Of a DNA stretch of 64,000 nt, positions 47,116 through 58,805 are shown in pieces. Made by a program: the position numbers and the translations under genes. Origin of the DNA: Charina bottae (Eukaryota; Chordata; Lepidosauria; Squamata; Charinaidae); contig JALMGJ010000003.1 in NCBI GenBank assembly GCA_023362775.1, forward strand, positions 81,055,355 to 81,119,354, written 5' to 3'. The notes below the pieces were generated by a model that did not search any database, was not told the DNA's origin, and saw nothing but the letters and a program-made list of their open reading frames with translations. Each line of letters begins with the position of its first letter. Within the stretch, counting starts at the first letter, position 1.

Positions 47116-47123
47116 GATTAGCT

Positions 47124-48600
47124 TCTTAAGTTTACTCCATCCATTTCTTTCGCTATTTTTTTTTCTATCATGTTTTGTAAACTGCTAGGGCTACTGTATT
47201 TTGTGCATTATTCATTGTATCTAAGCAGCTGCAAGAGTTTTTCTGGCAAAAGAGGCTGAAAATGTTTTCAAAAATAGATGAACTTTGTCAGTAAATAAAT
47301 AAGTGCACAGCTTGAATCCTATTTGGATTTCTATAATGGCAAGTTAATTCCAAAATTATGTGGAAAAGTCTTTCCTGAATAAAAAATAAATGTTAAAAAA
47401 GTACAGACACATAACCTGTGTCCCCTGGTACATGGGTCTTGATGCAGGAAGCACTAGCATGACTGTATCTTTATGCAACAATGGTGTTTGCCACACTATT
47501 TTTTTAGTTAAAACATTTTCTATCAAAGGGCTGTTCTCCCAGGTTCCATCTCCCACATCAGATATGGGGAGTGGCATATGGATTAAGGTCTGTGAAGGTG
47601 ATCATGCAGCTATATATGGGAAAAGGCAATTCTTTACATACTTGGATCCAAGCCACATAGCTACCAAGCTGTTGAGAAAGTGCAGCTGAGAAAAGCTGGA
47701 AAAAAATGACAAAACATTAATCAAGTATAATTTCTATAGTGTATTGTTAAGTCTTATAGTCTGAGTTTGACTGTCAGTCTGACTAGTGATATAATTAACT
47801 GCATAATTATTAATCCATTTTCTTACGTTTCTGTGGAATATTAATAAAATGGAAATTGGCTGCTTACCAGGATGTTAACATTTCATATTCAAACAACACA
47901 TATTCATTCTAGTGATTGGCCAATTTGCATTTTAGATTATTGTTATTTCATTTTACATCCCCCAATTTTGCTCTACCAGTACTTGGCTTTCATATTTAAA
48001 ACTGTTATCATTATTTGAATCACTGCAATGTTTTTGATACACATATGCCTACACATCTTTTATGTGCAATGTTCTGAAGTTTTCAAAGTTGCTGCAAAAT
48101 TACCAATCGTGACAGAAATAGAAAAGCCATGGATGAATAGCAGCTCAACAAGGCAAACTGTGCAAAAGCAAACATTTCTAATATTTTGAAACATTTCTAG
48201 AAAATTAAAAATAGACTGTTGCAAGATTTTATCACTTCCAGAAGAGTTTTTAGTAGAAATTAGCACGGGGCACAAAAGTTGTCATAGGACGTATGCTTTG
48301 ATTAGTTTGAGAACTGGACTATGTCCAGACTTCAGCTTTCTTCTACATTTTTTTTAATTTTCAGGTTTTGTTGTTTATAGAACTTTGATGTAACATCACA
48401 ATTTATCTGCTTAAATTGGATTACTGCAAAGAAAAACTACCATTTAATCCAGTAGGCACATTGTACCTGGATGTCCTCTAACTTCTACATGCTTGCCCTG
48501 TCCATCTCAGCCTCGTTTCCCTTCTACCTCTCTCCTGTTCTCTAACAACTCAGTATTAATAAGCAATTTGTATGCATTGCTTTATTCACCTGTATGCATA
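47124..48600. other. No gene or named repeat seen
   Basis: AT-rich unique-looking DNA on both strands. Confidence 0.45.
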
Positions 48601-48606
48601 TTTTCC

Positions 48607-48609
<3 letters not shown>

Positions 48610-48655
<46 letters not shown>
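48610..48655. repeat. (TA)n microsatellite
   Basis: About 23 tandem TA units. Confidence 0.97.
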
Positions 48656-48658
<3 letters not shown>

Positions 48659-48771
48659 AAAATATTGTGTGTTACTTGTTTAGTACTTTTGGTATCAGCA
48701 TCCCTGTTTAGGTTGTTGTGGTGGTTTGCGATTTTCCCTAAAAAGCATAACTTGGACATCATATGCTAGAA

Positions 48772-49032
48772 TAAAGATGGGGAATCTCCTACTTGTGGGC
48801 CAAATGCGGCCACCAGGGGTCCATTCAGCCTGCAAGCCAGCCCTCCATCCAGCTTCTTTCCTCCCAGACCAGCAAGTATTGTTTGAATGTTGTTCTTTCC
48901 TGTGATAAAAAAATGGAACTCTTGCTTGAGAGAAGTGGTTTCCCCTCCTGAAAGCACTTCTCCCTGACATCATGCAACTCACTGGAGCAAGTGTAGAACA
49001 GAATTCTATCTCTAGATACAGTTCTCCATCTC
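48772..49032 (+). mobile_element. Candidate hAT-like non-autonomous element (family D)
   Basis: AAAGATGGGGAATCT at the left and AGTTCTCCATCTCTG at the right are inverted partners. An identical 8-bp direct repeat TGCTAGAA flanks it (48764-48771 and 49033-49040). The exact terminus is ambiguous by two bases. The interior has no long ORF. Confidence 0.6.
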
Positions 49033-49059
49033 TGCTAGAAGACAGGAGATTTTGACTGC

Positions 49060-49432
49060 TTATAGATTTGGACTTATAGAAGGATTATACCCCAGGATAC
49101 TGAAGGAACTAGCAAAGATGATTGCAAAGACTGCTGTCAGTAATCTTTGAGAACTCCTGGAAGACTGGTGAAATCCCTGAAGACTGGGAGACAGCAAATG
49201 TTATCCAGATCTTCAAAAAGGTGAAGCAGAAAACTACAGATCTGTCAGCTTGACAACTATACTGGGAAAGGTCTTCAAACAGATTATCAAGTTTGTGAGC
49301 ACTTGGACAGGCTGGAGTTAACAGGAACCAGTGTGGGTTGTCACAAACAAATCATGCCAGACTAAGCTTGTCTCCTTTGATAGAATTACTAGCTTAGTAG
49401 ATCAAGGGAATGTCACAGACAGTGTACTTGGA
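49060..49432 (+). mobile_element. CR1-type LINE, internal RT fragment
   Basis: Plus-strand text GCAAATGTTATCCAGATCTT, AACTACAGATCTGTCAGCTT, ATACTGGGAAAGGTCTTCAA, AAATCATGCCAGACTAAGCT and TTAGTAGATCAAGGGAATG corresponds to the CR1 RT region before the AFD motif (YRSVSLTTIPGKVFKQI), with frameshifts. It is a different clade from the adjacent L2. Confidence 0.7.
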
Positions 49433-50050
49433 CATCAACCTGTCTACTTCATCAGGCCCAACAGGATCAAACCGTTCCCAGATAACAGGGTAAGTACGTA
49501 CCTCTGGCATCTCCCCAGATTGTGCTTCACGCTTAGAGTTAAATTTGGAATGAATCTGAGCGATTTTGTCCTGCTCAGCAAACTCTTCCAACCGGCCCTG
49601 TAAATGGGTCACCGAATCTTCACAACCCAAGAGAGATCTAGTAATCTTAAACAGGGCCGTTGGGCGGCATTCTGCGGACGCAATAAGAGCGGAGAAATAT
49701 TCACTTTTCACCGCTCTTACTGCCACAAGGTAAGCCCTAATAGCGGCTCTAGATTGTGTCCGGTCAGATTCAGTCTTCGTCTTCCTCCAGCGGCACTCTA
49801 GACGTCTCTTAACCCTCTTCAAAACCCTCAACTCCTCCGTGAACCACGGGGAGTGACGGGTCGAACGAGGCAAGAGAGGTCGCATAGGTGCGATCCTGTC
49901 CAGGGCCCCGGCCGCCTCTTTATTCCAGGCTGCGGCCAGGACCTCCGCTGGACCGTGCATCAGATCTTCGGGTATAACCCCCAGCTCCCTCTGAAACCTC
50001 ATTGGGTCCATCAGTCGCCGGGGGCGGACCAATCGAATAGGTCCCGCCTC
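49433..50050 (-). mobile_element. L2-clade LINE, internal ORF2 fragment
   Basis: The minus-strand open frame encodes RLVRPRRLMDPMRFQRELGV, EVLAAAWNKEAAGALDRIAP, HSPWFTEELRVLKRVKRRLE, EYFSALIASAECRPTALFK and FDPVGPDEVDRL. It aligns with the endonuclease-RT linker of the 59.8-63.1 kb copy. Both ends are missing; at 49433 it abuts a CR1 fragment in the opposite orientation. Confidence 0.88.
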
Positions 50051-51520
50051 CCTATATGACATCATAGGAGAAGAACCACTCTGTTTAGAGAATCAACTAC
50101 CATTCTTATCCAAAATAAAGAAAAAAACAAATCAGGATTAGTGTTTCTGCCTACTTTGGTAATATGGTCCAGTGCAACAACAAAATAATCCATTTAAGTG
50201 TTCATTGGACAGAAGGGTGGATTTGATCTGCTTCTGGAATGTGTATAGTGGGCAAGGTCACATACTGTATTCATTCGAGGGAATGAAGAAACAAAACTTT
50301 TTCTTCAAAGAGACCTTTGCTGCAGTGGGCACACAACTTATTTTTACAATTAGAAGACAGACAGTTGCTACCTTAAAAAGCAAGTCCAACTTCTTTTGCT
50401 CCCAATATAGATTTTTAGCTACCAATGGAAGATATAGCATAGCAGAGGTCATTCCTAGTTGACATTAGGCCCATCATAGATCCATTGAGACTGAAACACC
50501 CAAATTCACTTAGAGCAATACCTATGGCAGAATTTTTAATCCCCATTTAGGATGTGATCATTCTTGTCACCAGCATTTTATTGGGGTGGGTGCAGGGGGA
50601 TAGCCTGCCTTTTTGGATGGAAATTCTAGCAATTGTGTTTCTAAATCAAGGTAAAGCTGCTTTAGAACCTAAAATCAATTTATGATTCATTGTAGCCAGA
50701 TTTGAATATATTTTCTCTAACATAACAGCATGAATATTGAGGACAGCATTTTACTCTGCTCCTACTGGAATTTTTAAAACTTTTAATGGTTTTTCCATTT
50801 TCATTTTTACTGAAGAGTACTGATGTTTGTTTTCGTTCAATATAAGTAATAATATCTTTACAATAAAGTTGTCATCCTTTTCCCTTTCGACAGATGTTAT
50901 ACTATTAGTTCACCATCTTATATTGTATTATTTGGTCAGTAGAGTTATACTACAGTATATGTAAAGCGCATTGTTCACATTTGTAGTGCCCCACTAAAAG
51001 AATATTAATTGAAAACATTTAGGGCCAACCAATATTTCTTTTTGTGGACCCTTGAAATTTCCTTCCCCCATGTCCTTCCCCACCCCCTTCTTCTCTCAAT
51101 TGAAGAAACACACTTCAAATGAATGCCTAAGAACCTATTTATACTGTAATCTGTAGCAGTTCATTGTATCAGTCCTGCTGGGAAAGATGAGGTACTTGGT
51201 CAATTATCAAAGCAACTGGGATGTTAAGTGCTACCCTAAAACCTTGTCAACTGATGGGCAAATTACAGTCTCTTTCACATAAAGAAAATGGATGCCAGCA
51301 ATGCTCTAAGATACTCATTTTGATGATGAATATGGAGGCAGCCTTCCTGCCAGAGTCAACAGCCTCTCTTCATTCTAGTGCTTTGATTTGGGAAAGCAAA
51401 AATAGTCACCATGGAGATATGAAAACATATATAAATACTGCTGCCCCATAAATGACATCTATTTGCTGAAGAGGACTAATATTCAAGGGCGGAGATGGCG
51501 GCAATTAACTCCCTTTAAAA
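50051..51520. other. No gene or named repeat seen
   Basis: AT-rich DNA with stops in all frames; nothing recognised. Confidence 0.45.
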
Positions 51521-51530
51521 TATATGCTTA

Positions 51531-51655
51531 GGGCTACTAAAACCAGACTGTAAAAATCCTGAGGACCACTTGATAGCTGCCAAGAGATTCAGAAAATTCA
51601 ATTTCTTTGTTGCCATTTAGTAATCTGGATTTTTGCAGCCCAGATCTGGTGGTCC
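51531..51655 (+). mobile_element. Fold-back MITE family M (Tc1/mariner-like), complete
   Basis: 125 bp with about 29-bp inverted ends (GGGCTACTAAAACCAGACTG and CAGATCTGGTGGTCC), bounded by TA at 51529-51530 and 51656-51657. A TA duplication and short palindromic body suggest a Tc1/mariner-type MITE. Confidence 0.6.
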
Positions 51656-51875
51656 TATACTGTATATGCCAGTCAAGTAAACCTAAATTCAAGCGGTATA
51701 AAAGGATAAACCTCTTGAAGCTGCACATGCTGAGTGGATACCAGATAAGGAAACCCACAAGGATTGGCCGTATCAAGCTAGAGGTGCTTGTTTTTTACAA
51801 CTCTGAAATTGTAAGAGCAATATATTCTAAAGCAAAGAGAAATTCTTTTGAAGAAATTCTTTCCAGAGGCACCTA

Positions 51876-52208
51876 GGTAAAGGTCCCCCCCGCACATTTG
51901 TGCAGTCATGTCCGACTCTAGGGGCCAGTGCTCATCTCCGTTTGTTAGCCGAAGAGCCAGCGTTGTCCAAAGACGCTTCCGCAGTCATATGGCCGGCATG
52001 ACGTGCGCGGAACGCTGTTACCTACCCACCGAAGTGGTACCTATTCATCTACTTGCATTTTGCATGCTTTCGAATTGCTAGGTTGGCAAGAGCTGGGGTG
52101 AGTGTGGGAGCTCACTCCGTCACGTGGGGCTAGGGATTTGAACCTCCGAACTTGCGATCTTCTGATCGACAAGCCTGGCGTCTTACCTGCTGAGCCACCA
52201 CGCCCCCT
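51876..52208 (-). mobile_element. Sauria SINE, full length with tRNA head, 12-bp TSD
   Basis: The minus strand has GGTGGCTCAGCAGGTAAGAC, box B-like GGTTCAAATCC, the Sauria body, AGAGTCGGACATGACTGCAC and an ACCTTTACC tail. Perfect TSD CAGAGGCACCTA lies at 51864-51875 and 52209-52220. Confidence 0.95.
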
Positions 52209-52425
52209 CAGAGGCACCTACACACACTTGAAAGGATGGAGTTTCGATTGTGCTGCTGTAACTGTCACTTCAGAGTTCTGTTGTTGTAAATAAAAGCCAG
52301 GAACAAACAAACAAACAAATAATCCTCTTTTATATTCCTTGTAACTATTCCAAGAGGGAATGTGATACCTGGGAGATAGCAAGGTCCAGGATCTGCATTT
52401 AGGCATGTGAGATTTTCTTTCCATC

Positions 52426-54085
52426 TTTTTTTAAATACATGTATATAATTAAGAATTTTGATTATAATAATAAAATCTAATACAAACTAAACTTAAAGAA
52501 AGAGAAGAGAAAGAATAAAATTTGAAAGGGAAAAGAAAAAAAAGAAAGAAAAAAGTAAGAATAAAGAGAAAAGAAATATATAAAGAAGCGACTTCCACCT
52601 TTCATTACAAGTATAAACAAATTTAGTGACTCTTCACCCCCTCTGAGGTTACAAACATTTACTCTTCATTCCATATCCCATCTCTTATCTATAAACAAAT
52701 CCATAAAGCACCATCTTTTCAGTCCTGGTATCAGCAGAAAGTCCATAAAGCGTTGCCAGAAGTAACAACATATCCTGGTTTAACCTTGATCAAATAAACC
52801 AATTTTATATTCCTTCCTTTTACTTCTAGCAGTCTTAATCTTTAATTCATTCAAATACTGTCATAAGATTTGATTTCTCTTCATTTTTTCTTTGTCCCAT
52901 CGCACAGAGTTCTTCAAGCCTCTTTTGTAAACCCAAAAGGAAAAAATTGTCCAGGTCACTCTCTTGGTTTATCATTTGTATTTCCCTTTTGAATTTTAAA
53001 ATCTCAGCCAATTTCTTTTGTTGATCCAGTGAAATATCTTTTTCCAAGTTACTCTCTTGGCCTGTCAGTTGTAAATCTACTTTCAATACCATCTCTGTCT
53101 TGTCAGATAAAATTTGTTCTGCTTCTGTTATTTCTTCTATAACATCTTTTGGACATAGTCTATCCAGAGAAACAGACATTACTGACATTGTTTATACTGT
53201 GGCTACTAATTTCTGACTCCATTCTTCAAAAGCCTCCCTCAGTATTTTAAGTTATAACATTTTGCATTTTATAGGCTTATGTTTTTTTTCCTCTACCTAA
53301 AATCTTTAGTCCCCTCTAGTGTCTAGTTTTTAAATCATGAAATTGTTTATCTGTGTTATGTGTTCCAAAAACCAAAACGGTTCTATTTCCCACAAGAAGC
53401 TGTTTGTTCTTTATAATTAATTCCAAACTCTTATTGTAAAAGTTTCAATATTCCAAATTTATCTGGACCCTTAGTCCATTTATAACTTTCTAAGATCAAA
53501 ATCTTATTTAACTTTTTGCTGTTTATTTCAGATTCTTTAAGTTCTTAAACTTATAATTAATTTCTCTTTTGTTCAGAGTTGAAGATAAATTTACCCAATG
53601 AAGACTTTTCAAATTTGTCGTTCTGAAGGTCTCTAATAGTTTTAAAATGGTTAATAGGCAATTTCCGAAAGTGATTAGGGAGTGAGGTTTCCCAACTTAG
53701 TGTCCTTTAAAAACTCTACCATGGTTGCAAACAAGATGGCTAATCCCTTCATCTCAGTGCTGAAACCCACGGAAAACCGCTGTCTTGCGGTCTCCTTGAA
53801 AGCAGCAGCTGTGCAGAGCACATGTGGGTGATCTCCCATCCTCTCCTTATCCAGAGAGATTCCAAGGAACCGGTCTAATCACTGGTTCTTTGGTCTTTGC
53901 CATGGTCGTCAGCTCCGCTTTTGCAAAGCCGTCTTCAGTTCACCACACCTCCCCCGGAAGTCCTGGATTTTCTTTGCCATCTTCAAGAGATTAATTCCTG
54001 ACAAATTTACCTGAAGACAATGACAAAATTCTTCAATGAGTATTTTCAAGATGGCAGCCTCAGCAATTTGATCAAGGTCTCAAGA
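52426..54085 (-). mobile_element. Candidate HAL1-like (half-L1) element with a coiled-coil ORF
   Basis: Reading leftward on the minus strand: a GC-richer 5' segment with CTTCCGGGGGAGGTGTGGTG and AAGATGGCAAAGAAAATCC; an AT-rich stretch; a 113-codon ORF (53188-52847, MSVMSVSLDRLCPKDVIEEI...) with coiled-coil character; then a pyrimidine-rich segment ending in an A-run (T-run at 52426-52432 on the plus strand). The ORF holds two tandem units of about 29 residues (LQLTGQESNLEKDISL and IQMINQESDLDNFFLL are equivalent). This order suggests an L1 5' UTR, an ORF1 coiled-coil remnant and an L1-type 3' UTR with no RNA-binding domain and no ORF2. I found no TSD. Assignment to L1 is inference. Confidence 0.45.
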
Positions 54086-55430
54086 AAGCCTGTTAAAAAA
54101 CAGCAAACCCCCCCCCCCCATCCCTCATATTTCAAGCTAACACAACTGTTCCTCCCTGTGTGCAAGAGCTGTGCCTGGAAACCTCATCTCAACTTTTGTA
54201 TACTTCTCCGTAGTGTCCCTGTGTCATCTGATTGATTTTCATGAAGTTCTTTGCTTATATAGATTTGTGTAAGCATAAATTAATTAGGCATCTGGAATCA
54301 GCAAAAAACAAATAAACCCATCACAGTTTTCTTTTTACTGTGGTAGAGAGACAACTGAAGAATTTCTTGTTTGACTGTTTTATTTTCATTTAAAAGCATG
54401 CTAACTTTAAACAAATACAAATGGATTGAACTGATTACTAAGATCAATTAAAATCATACTATTTTCATTCCACCCTGGCTCAAAGCAGCTCCTTTCTCTC
54501 CACATTCATAGATTCTACCCAGCCATGTCTGCACAAAACTTAATCACTATTAATCCATTGTCTAGCCCCTTGTTGTCCCCCCCACCCACTGTTTGGAAAT
54601 AAACAATTTCTTCTGCCTTGGCTCTAATGTTATTAAGAACATTTCTGAATAACATTAAGAAATGTTTCCACACCCCCGTCCCTCCAAAGCAGTTCAAAGT
54701 TGATCTATGATCATCTTAAGGTCTGCCAACCATGAAATGCCAAGAGCATGCAGAAATCACACTCAGTGTTCCCTTTAGCTGACCAATAGGAGAATACAAG
54801 AAATACCCTTAAGTGTGTGTCTTATTCTCAGTTGCTGCTGTTTCCTGAAATAACAAAAATCCCTTAGTTACACACAACAGAAAAGAGGACTAAACTAAAT
54901 GGCTTGCACTCCCCCGTGTGTGTTTTTGAACTAAAAATGTGTTCTGCATTGGAAATTAAAAGATCTTGGAATGTTTGCTACAAGGGCAGATTTTCCAACT
55001 ACCAAGCTAGTCTTCCTTCTTTATTTAAAAAGCTTTTTGCAAGCTGCAATCACAGCAATTTTGCAGTATGGTGCTTTTTCCAATAGCTGTGCCATGGTTT
55101 CATGATGCTGAAATGGCTAGAATAGAGAGAGGGAGATACACGCTAGACAATACCTACAGGTAGACACTAGGTTTCGAGCCTATGAGACAGAAACCAGGGT
55201 GTAATGGAGTGTGCATGTCCATATTCATATACAGGGATTGAGTGGTCTGTGCCTGTGGCACCTGTGAAAGGGGTTCTCTAAGTCCTTCACCCATCACCCT
55301 CCTACTGTACCTTCCCATGCTCCTGGGAAAGCCAGTTAGCTCTGTTTTTACTATCTACTCTATTCCAGAGCAAATCCCTCTCTGTACCAGTTGAATTCAA
55401 GAGGAGCAGAGTGGCAGATCTCCTCTGATT
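54086..55430. other. No gene or named repeat seen
   Basis: Contains a C homopolymer (54106-54119). Otherwise AT-rich unique-looking DNA. Confidence 0.45.
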
Positions 55431-55601
55431 TTTCTCTGATTCAATAAAGAAATCTCTCAATAAATAAATAAATAAATAAATAGTAAACAAATAAAAATTA
55501 AATAAATAAATAAATAAAAATTAAATAAGTAAATAAAATTAATTAAATAAATAAAAATTAAACAAATAAATAAATAAATTTCTCTGATCCAATAAAGAAA
55601 T
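55431..55601 (+). repeat. (AAAT)n-rich insert between 23-bp direct repeats
   Basis: TTTCTCTGATTCAATAAAG and four more bases at 55431-55453 recur at 55579-55601 with one change (T/C). The 125 bp between is AAAT/AATT simple repeat only. This fits either a retroposon reduced to its tail with a long TSD, or a local duplication around a microsatellite. Confidence 0.75.
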
Positions 55602-55989
55602 GCAAACTCTTTATTATGTATATCAAGATAAGGATATTAATGGGACAGAAAGACAAAGGGAGAAGGAAAAGAAAAGGGTAACTTGAACAACTGATTTGAA
55701 GAGGTTTCTCCAGCTGGCTATTCCCCAGCCAGGGTCACATACACAAACAAAACACAATCCCAGTAACACAGATCTGTCTATTAAAAAAACCCCAAATCCT
55801 AATTCACACCTAACTTTATTATTCCTAGACTGCTATATTTGTCCTGCTTCTCCAGTACTCAATTCTCAAAGAACTGGGGCATGTTTAGCTGGTTTTGAAC
55901 TAGTTGGGAGAGATGCTTCCTCCTCCCATGAGAAAAAAGGCCAGGACAAAGACAAAATGGACCACCCTCCCCCCAAACTGTGTTTTAAA

Positions 55990-56083
55990 ATGTCCCCCGA
56001 GATTTTGGTTGAGAGCTGCCCAGAGTTCGATACAATATGGGTGACTATATAAATGTTTTAAATTAAAATAAATAAAATAAAAT
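55990..56083 (+). mobile_element. L2-like 3' tail fragment
   Basis: TTGAGAGCTGCCCAGAGTTC, TATGGGTGACTATATAAATG and an (AAAT)n end. Confidence 0.5.
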
Positions 56084-56912
56084 TTGTTCTACTTCTGATT
56101 GGTTGACATTTGGTTTGCCCTCTGATCATCTCTGTGCAATATCTAGATTGACAGGTTAGAACATTTTTTTCCTTTTAACTTTTTTTGCGTCTGACATTGT
56201 TTGAACCTTTTGGGATGAAGTTTTCCCTTACTCACAGGTGAAGCCAGAGTTGCTACTAGTGGGAAAAAAGACAAGGCAGCTCAGCAGAGCCACAGCTTGT
56301 GAAGAAAACACCAAATAAATCACGGTGGAGTCAGGAGAAAAAAAACCTGCTTTGCAATCCAGGTGATGCCCAGTTGCATATGTTCAGACAGCACAATGCC
56401 CTTATGTGGTGCCCTAGAACTGAAAAAGAAAAAGAAATAAATGTGGAATGCAAAGACTGTGTCTGAATCCTTCTTTATAGGGACTGTCTGATGAAAGAAG
56501 ATTTAGAAGCATAGTATGGTGACCCATCTAAATGAAAGAAAAGGGGAAATGATGAATCCAGTGGAGATTGCAATTGTAAATGCAACATTGATGTTTGTTC
56601 GCAGGGTGATTAAACTTAAAAATGGAAGCATAGCATTAAAAGAGAGAAATGAAATGATTTATTCACAAAAATTTATGAAATGACAAATACTCAAGAATAG
56701 CAAATAGTGCATGTAGCATAGAAATTTCATTATATGATGCTACTAACAGCAAAAAATGTCTGAACATAACGTCTGCAAAAAGTAAAAAATCTAAAGTAAA
56801 CCCAAAAACACATTCATTGACCCTCAAGATTGACTCTTATGTTGCAGGAGGATAAAATAATTTGGGAGCAACAGAAAGGAAGAAAAAAAAAGGTATGTAT
56901 AATAGCTGTGTA

Positions 56913-57168
56913 GAAAGCCAGTTTGGTGTAGTGGTTAAGGCACTAGGCTAGAAACCGGGAGAGCATGAGTTCTAGTCCTGCCTTAGGCACAAAGCCAGCT
57001 GGGTGACCTTGGGCCAGCCACTCTCTCCCAGCCACAGGAAGCAGGCAATGGCAAACCACTTTCAAAATCTTGCCAAGAAAACTGCAGGGACTCATCCAGG
57101 CAGTTGCCAGGAATCACTACTGACTCAAAGTTGCCTGTGCAAGCACATGCACACACACACACACACAG
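56913..57168 (+). mobile_element. CORE-SINE, tail type A, full length
   Basis: AGCCAGTTTGGTGTAGTGGT, box B-like GAGTTCTAGTCC, the core TGGGTGACCTTGGGCCAGCC, CAATGGCAAACCACTTTC, AATCACTACTGACTCAAAG and (CA)n. Probable TSD AGCTGTGTA (56904-56912) and AGCTATGTA (57169-57177), one change. Confidence 0.88.
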
Positions 57169-57177
57169 AGCTATGTA

Positions 57178-58680
57178 CTTCTTTACAATGGACGTTGTTC
57201 TTCATTGTAAACAGTATGGACATAAAAGCTCTATAGTAGTGCTGCCTTTTTAATATATTATAAAAGAATGACCCTAGCTGATTAGAAATAGTCCACTCCA
57301 TGTGAAGAAAGAAATCTCTTTCTCAGATTTCTCTCTTTTTCAAAAACCGATGTGATTTTAACAGGCTACATCTTGCAAAATAAGGAGTGACAAATAAGAG
57401 GTTAAAGCAATCCATTTGCAGTATTTAGTCTATTGTTCAGTTGATCTATAACATTCCCTCTACAAACAAATCTGGCAGGTGAATGCCAACAGAACTGGAG
57501 CCGCACAACACTTGTGTCTGATTTCTAAGTAGAATGAATAAAGAAAATAAATAAAATCTTTCTATACAAAGGTTTTCATCATGGGAGTAATATGCTTGCC
57601 ATATGGTCCTATGGACAAACATTTCAGCATGATCAATGATTCAGAATTTAGAGCCAGTTTTGGTGAAAAGTTTCAGTAATTCAATGTGAGAATGTATGCA
57701 CTGCTTCATTAGTAAGTGTCCATAATACACTACATAGCCAAAGCCAACATGTGTTGGTTAACAGAACAGGTATAATAAATATTACCTTTACTATGAAATG
57801 CTTTGAATATTTGTTAACGTTAGACATTAGTTTATGCAAACACAATGACAGATGTCATACGATTGTAATCAGCATGGCTCCAGCCATTAGCTAGAGAAGG
57901 AGCGGCTACAGGGAATTGGTGCTCTTTTCTCTCTGCCAGAAAGAATGTTAGTTGCCCTGGGACATGAACTGAAAGAAGGCAACTATGGACCCATTTTTCA
58001 GTGGAAGGACTTCCCTCACTACCACCCTTCATAGCAGTTTCTCAGAAGGGTTTTTTGGGGAGGAGGGCAAACCATAGAGAAATGTACAAAAATCCATGTA
58101 GGCAAATACACTGATCATGGGGAAGACAAGGCTAGCAAGAGGTTAATGGAGAAAGTGTGTTTATGTTTTGACACATGGAAGCTCAGAAGTTGAGACTCTT
58201 AGCTATTGACCTGTTTGGAGGCAGCTAGAATGAGGACTGATTGGTCAATGTTCTTTGTAAGTTCTAATTCACAAAGTACAACACAGTGAATATCAGCACA
58301 GATTAGAATGAAGTAAAGATAACTTGGAAGTTTTTTCTTCTGATTTTGTTGTAGTTGTAAAATATTAGAAAACTGGAATACTTGGAAGGCTGATGATCAG
58401 TAACACCCCCCCACCCCCCAAAGAGAGTGAAGAAAGACAACACAAAAGAACACTCTCTGGGAACAAGATGCCCCTGTAAGTCAGAAGAAATGTCAAGACA
58501 GAATGAATGAACAGTGAATTGTAAAGCAAATGTATGACAAAGAGTGAGGGTGAAAAGCAAAGGGAAGATCAAGAAAGTTGTGATTGGATGGAATTGATGA
58601 ATTCCACAGAAAGAGAAAGGTATAAAGAACAAAAGGCAATGTATGAAGTCATGTATGGGTTTGGTGAAAGCATGGATGGT
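57178..58680. other. No gene seen
   Basis: AT-rich DNA. The 149-codon minus frame at 58303-58752 has biased Phe/Leu/His composition from purine-rich DNA and no family resemblance. Confidence 0.45.
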
Positions 58681-58689
58681 TTGCAAGGA

Positions 58690-58805
58690 GAGAGATGTTG
58701 TACTGAAGATGTTGCCTAGCCTGGCAATGAAACGTCCGCAAGAAAACAACAAGGCTCAGAGAGCACCAAGGACTCCACAGTTCAACCCTGAACTACAAAT
58801 ATTCT
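58690..58805 (+). repeat. Unclassified repeat with a GAAACGT motif
   Basis: GAAGATGTTGCCTAGCCTGG, then CAATGAAACGTCCGCAAG and CAAGGCTCAGAGAGCACCAA followed by GGACTCCACAG. I recall this text as the end of a dispersed reptile repeat (Penelope-like or LTR-like) but cannot settle the class. Confidence 0.35.

Noticed and set aside
52847..53188. A host coiled-coil gene
   Set aside because: No splice context or upstream exons; its setting between an L1-like 5' segment and a pyrimidine-rich A-tailed 3' end favours a retroelement.
58303..58752. 149-codon minus-strand ORF
   Set aside because: Low-complexity Phe/Leu/His composition arises from purine-rich plus-strand DNA; no start context, splice sites or family match.
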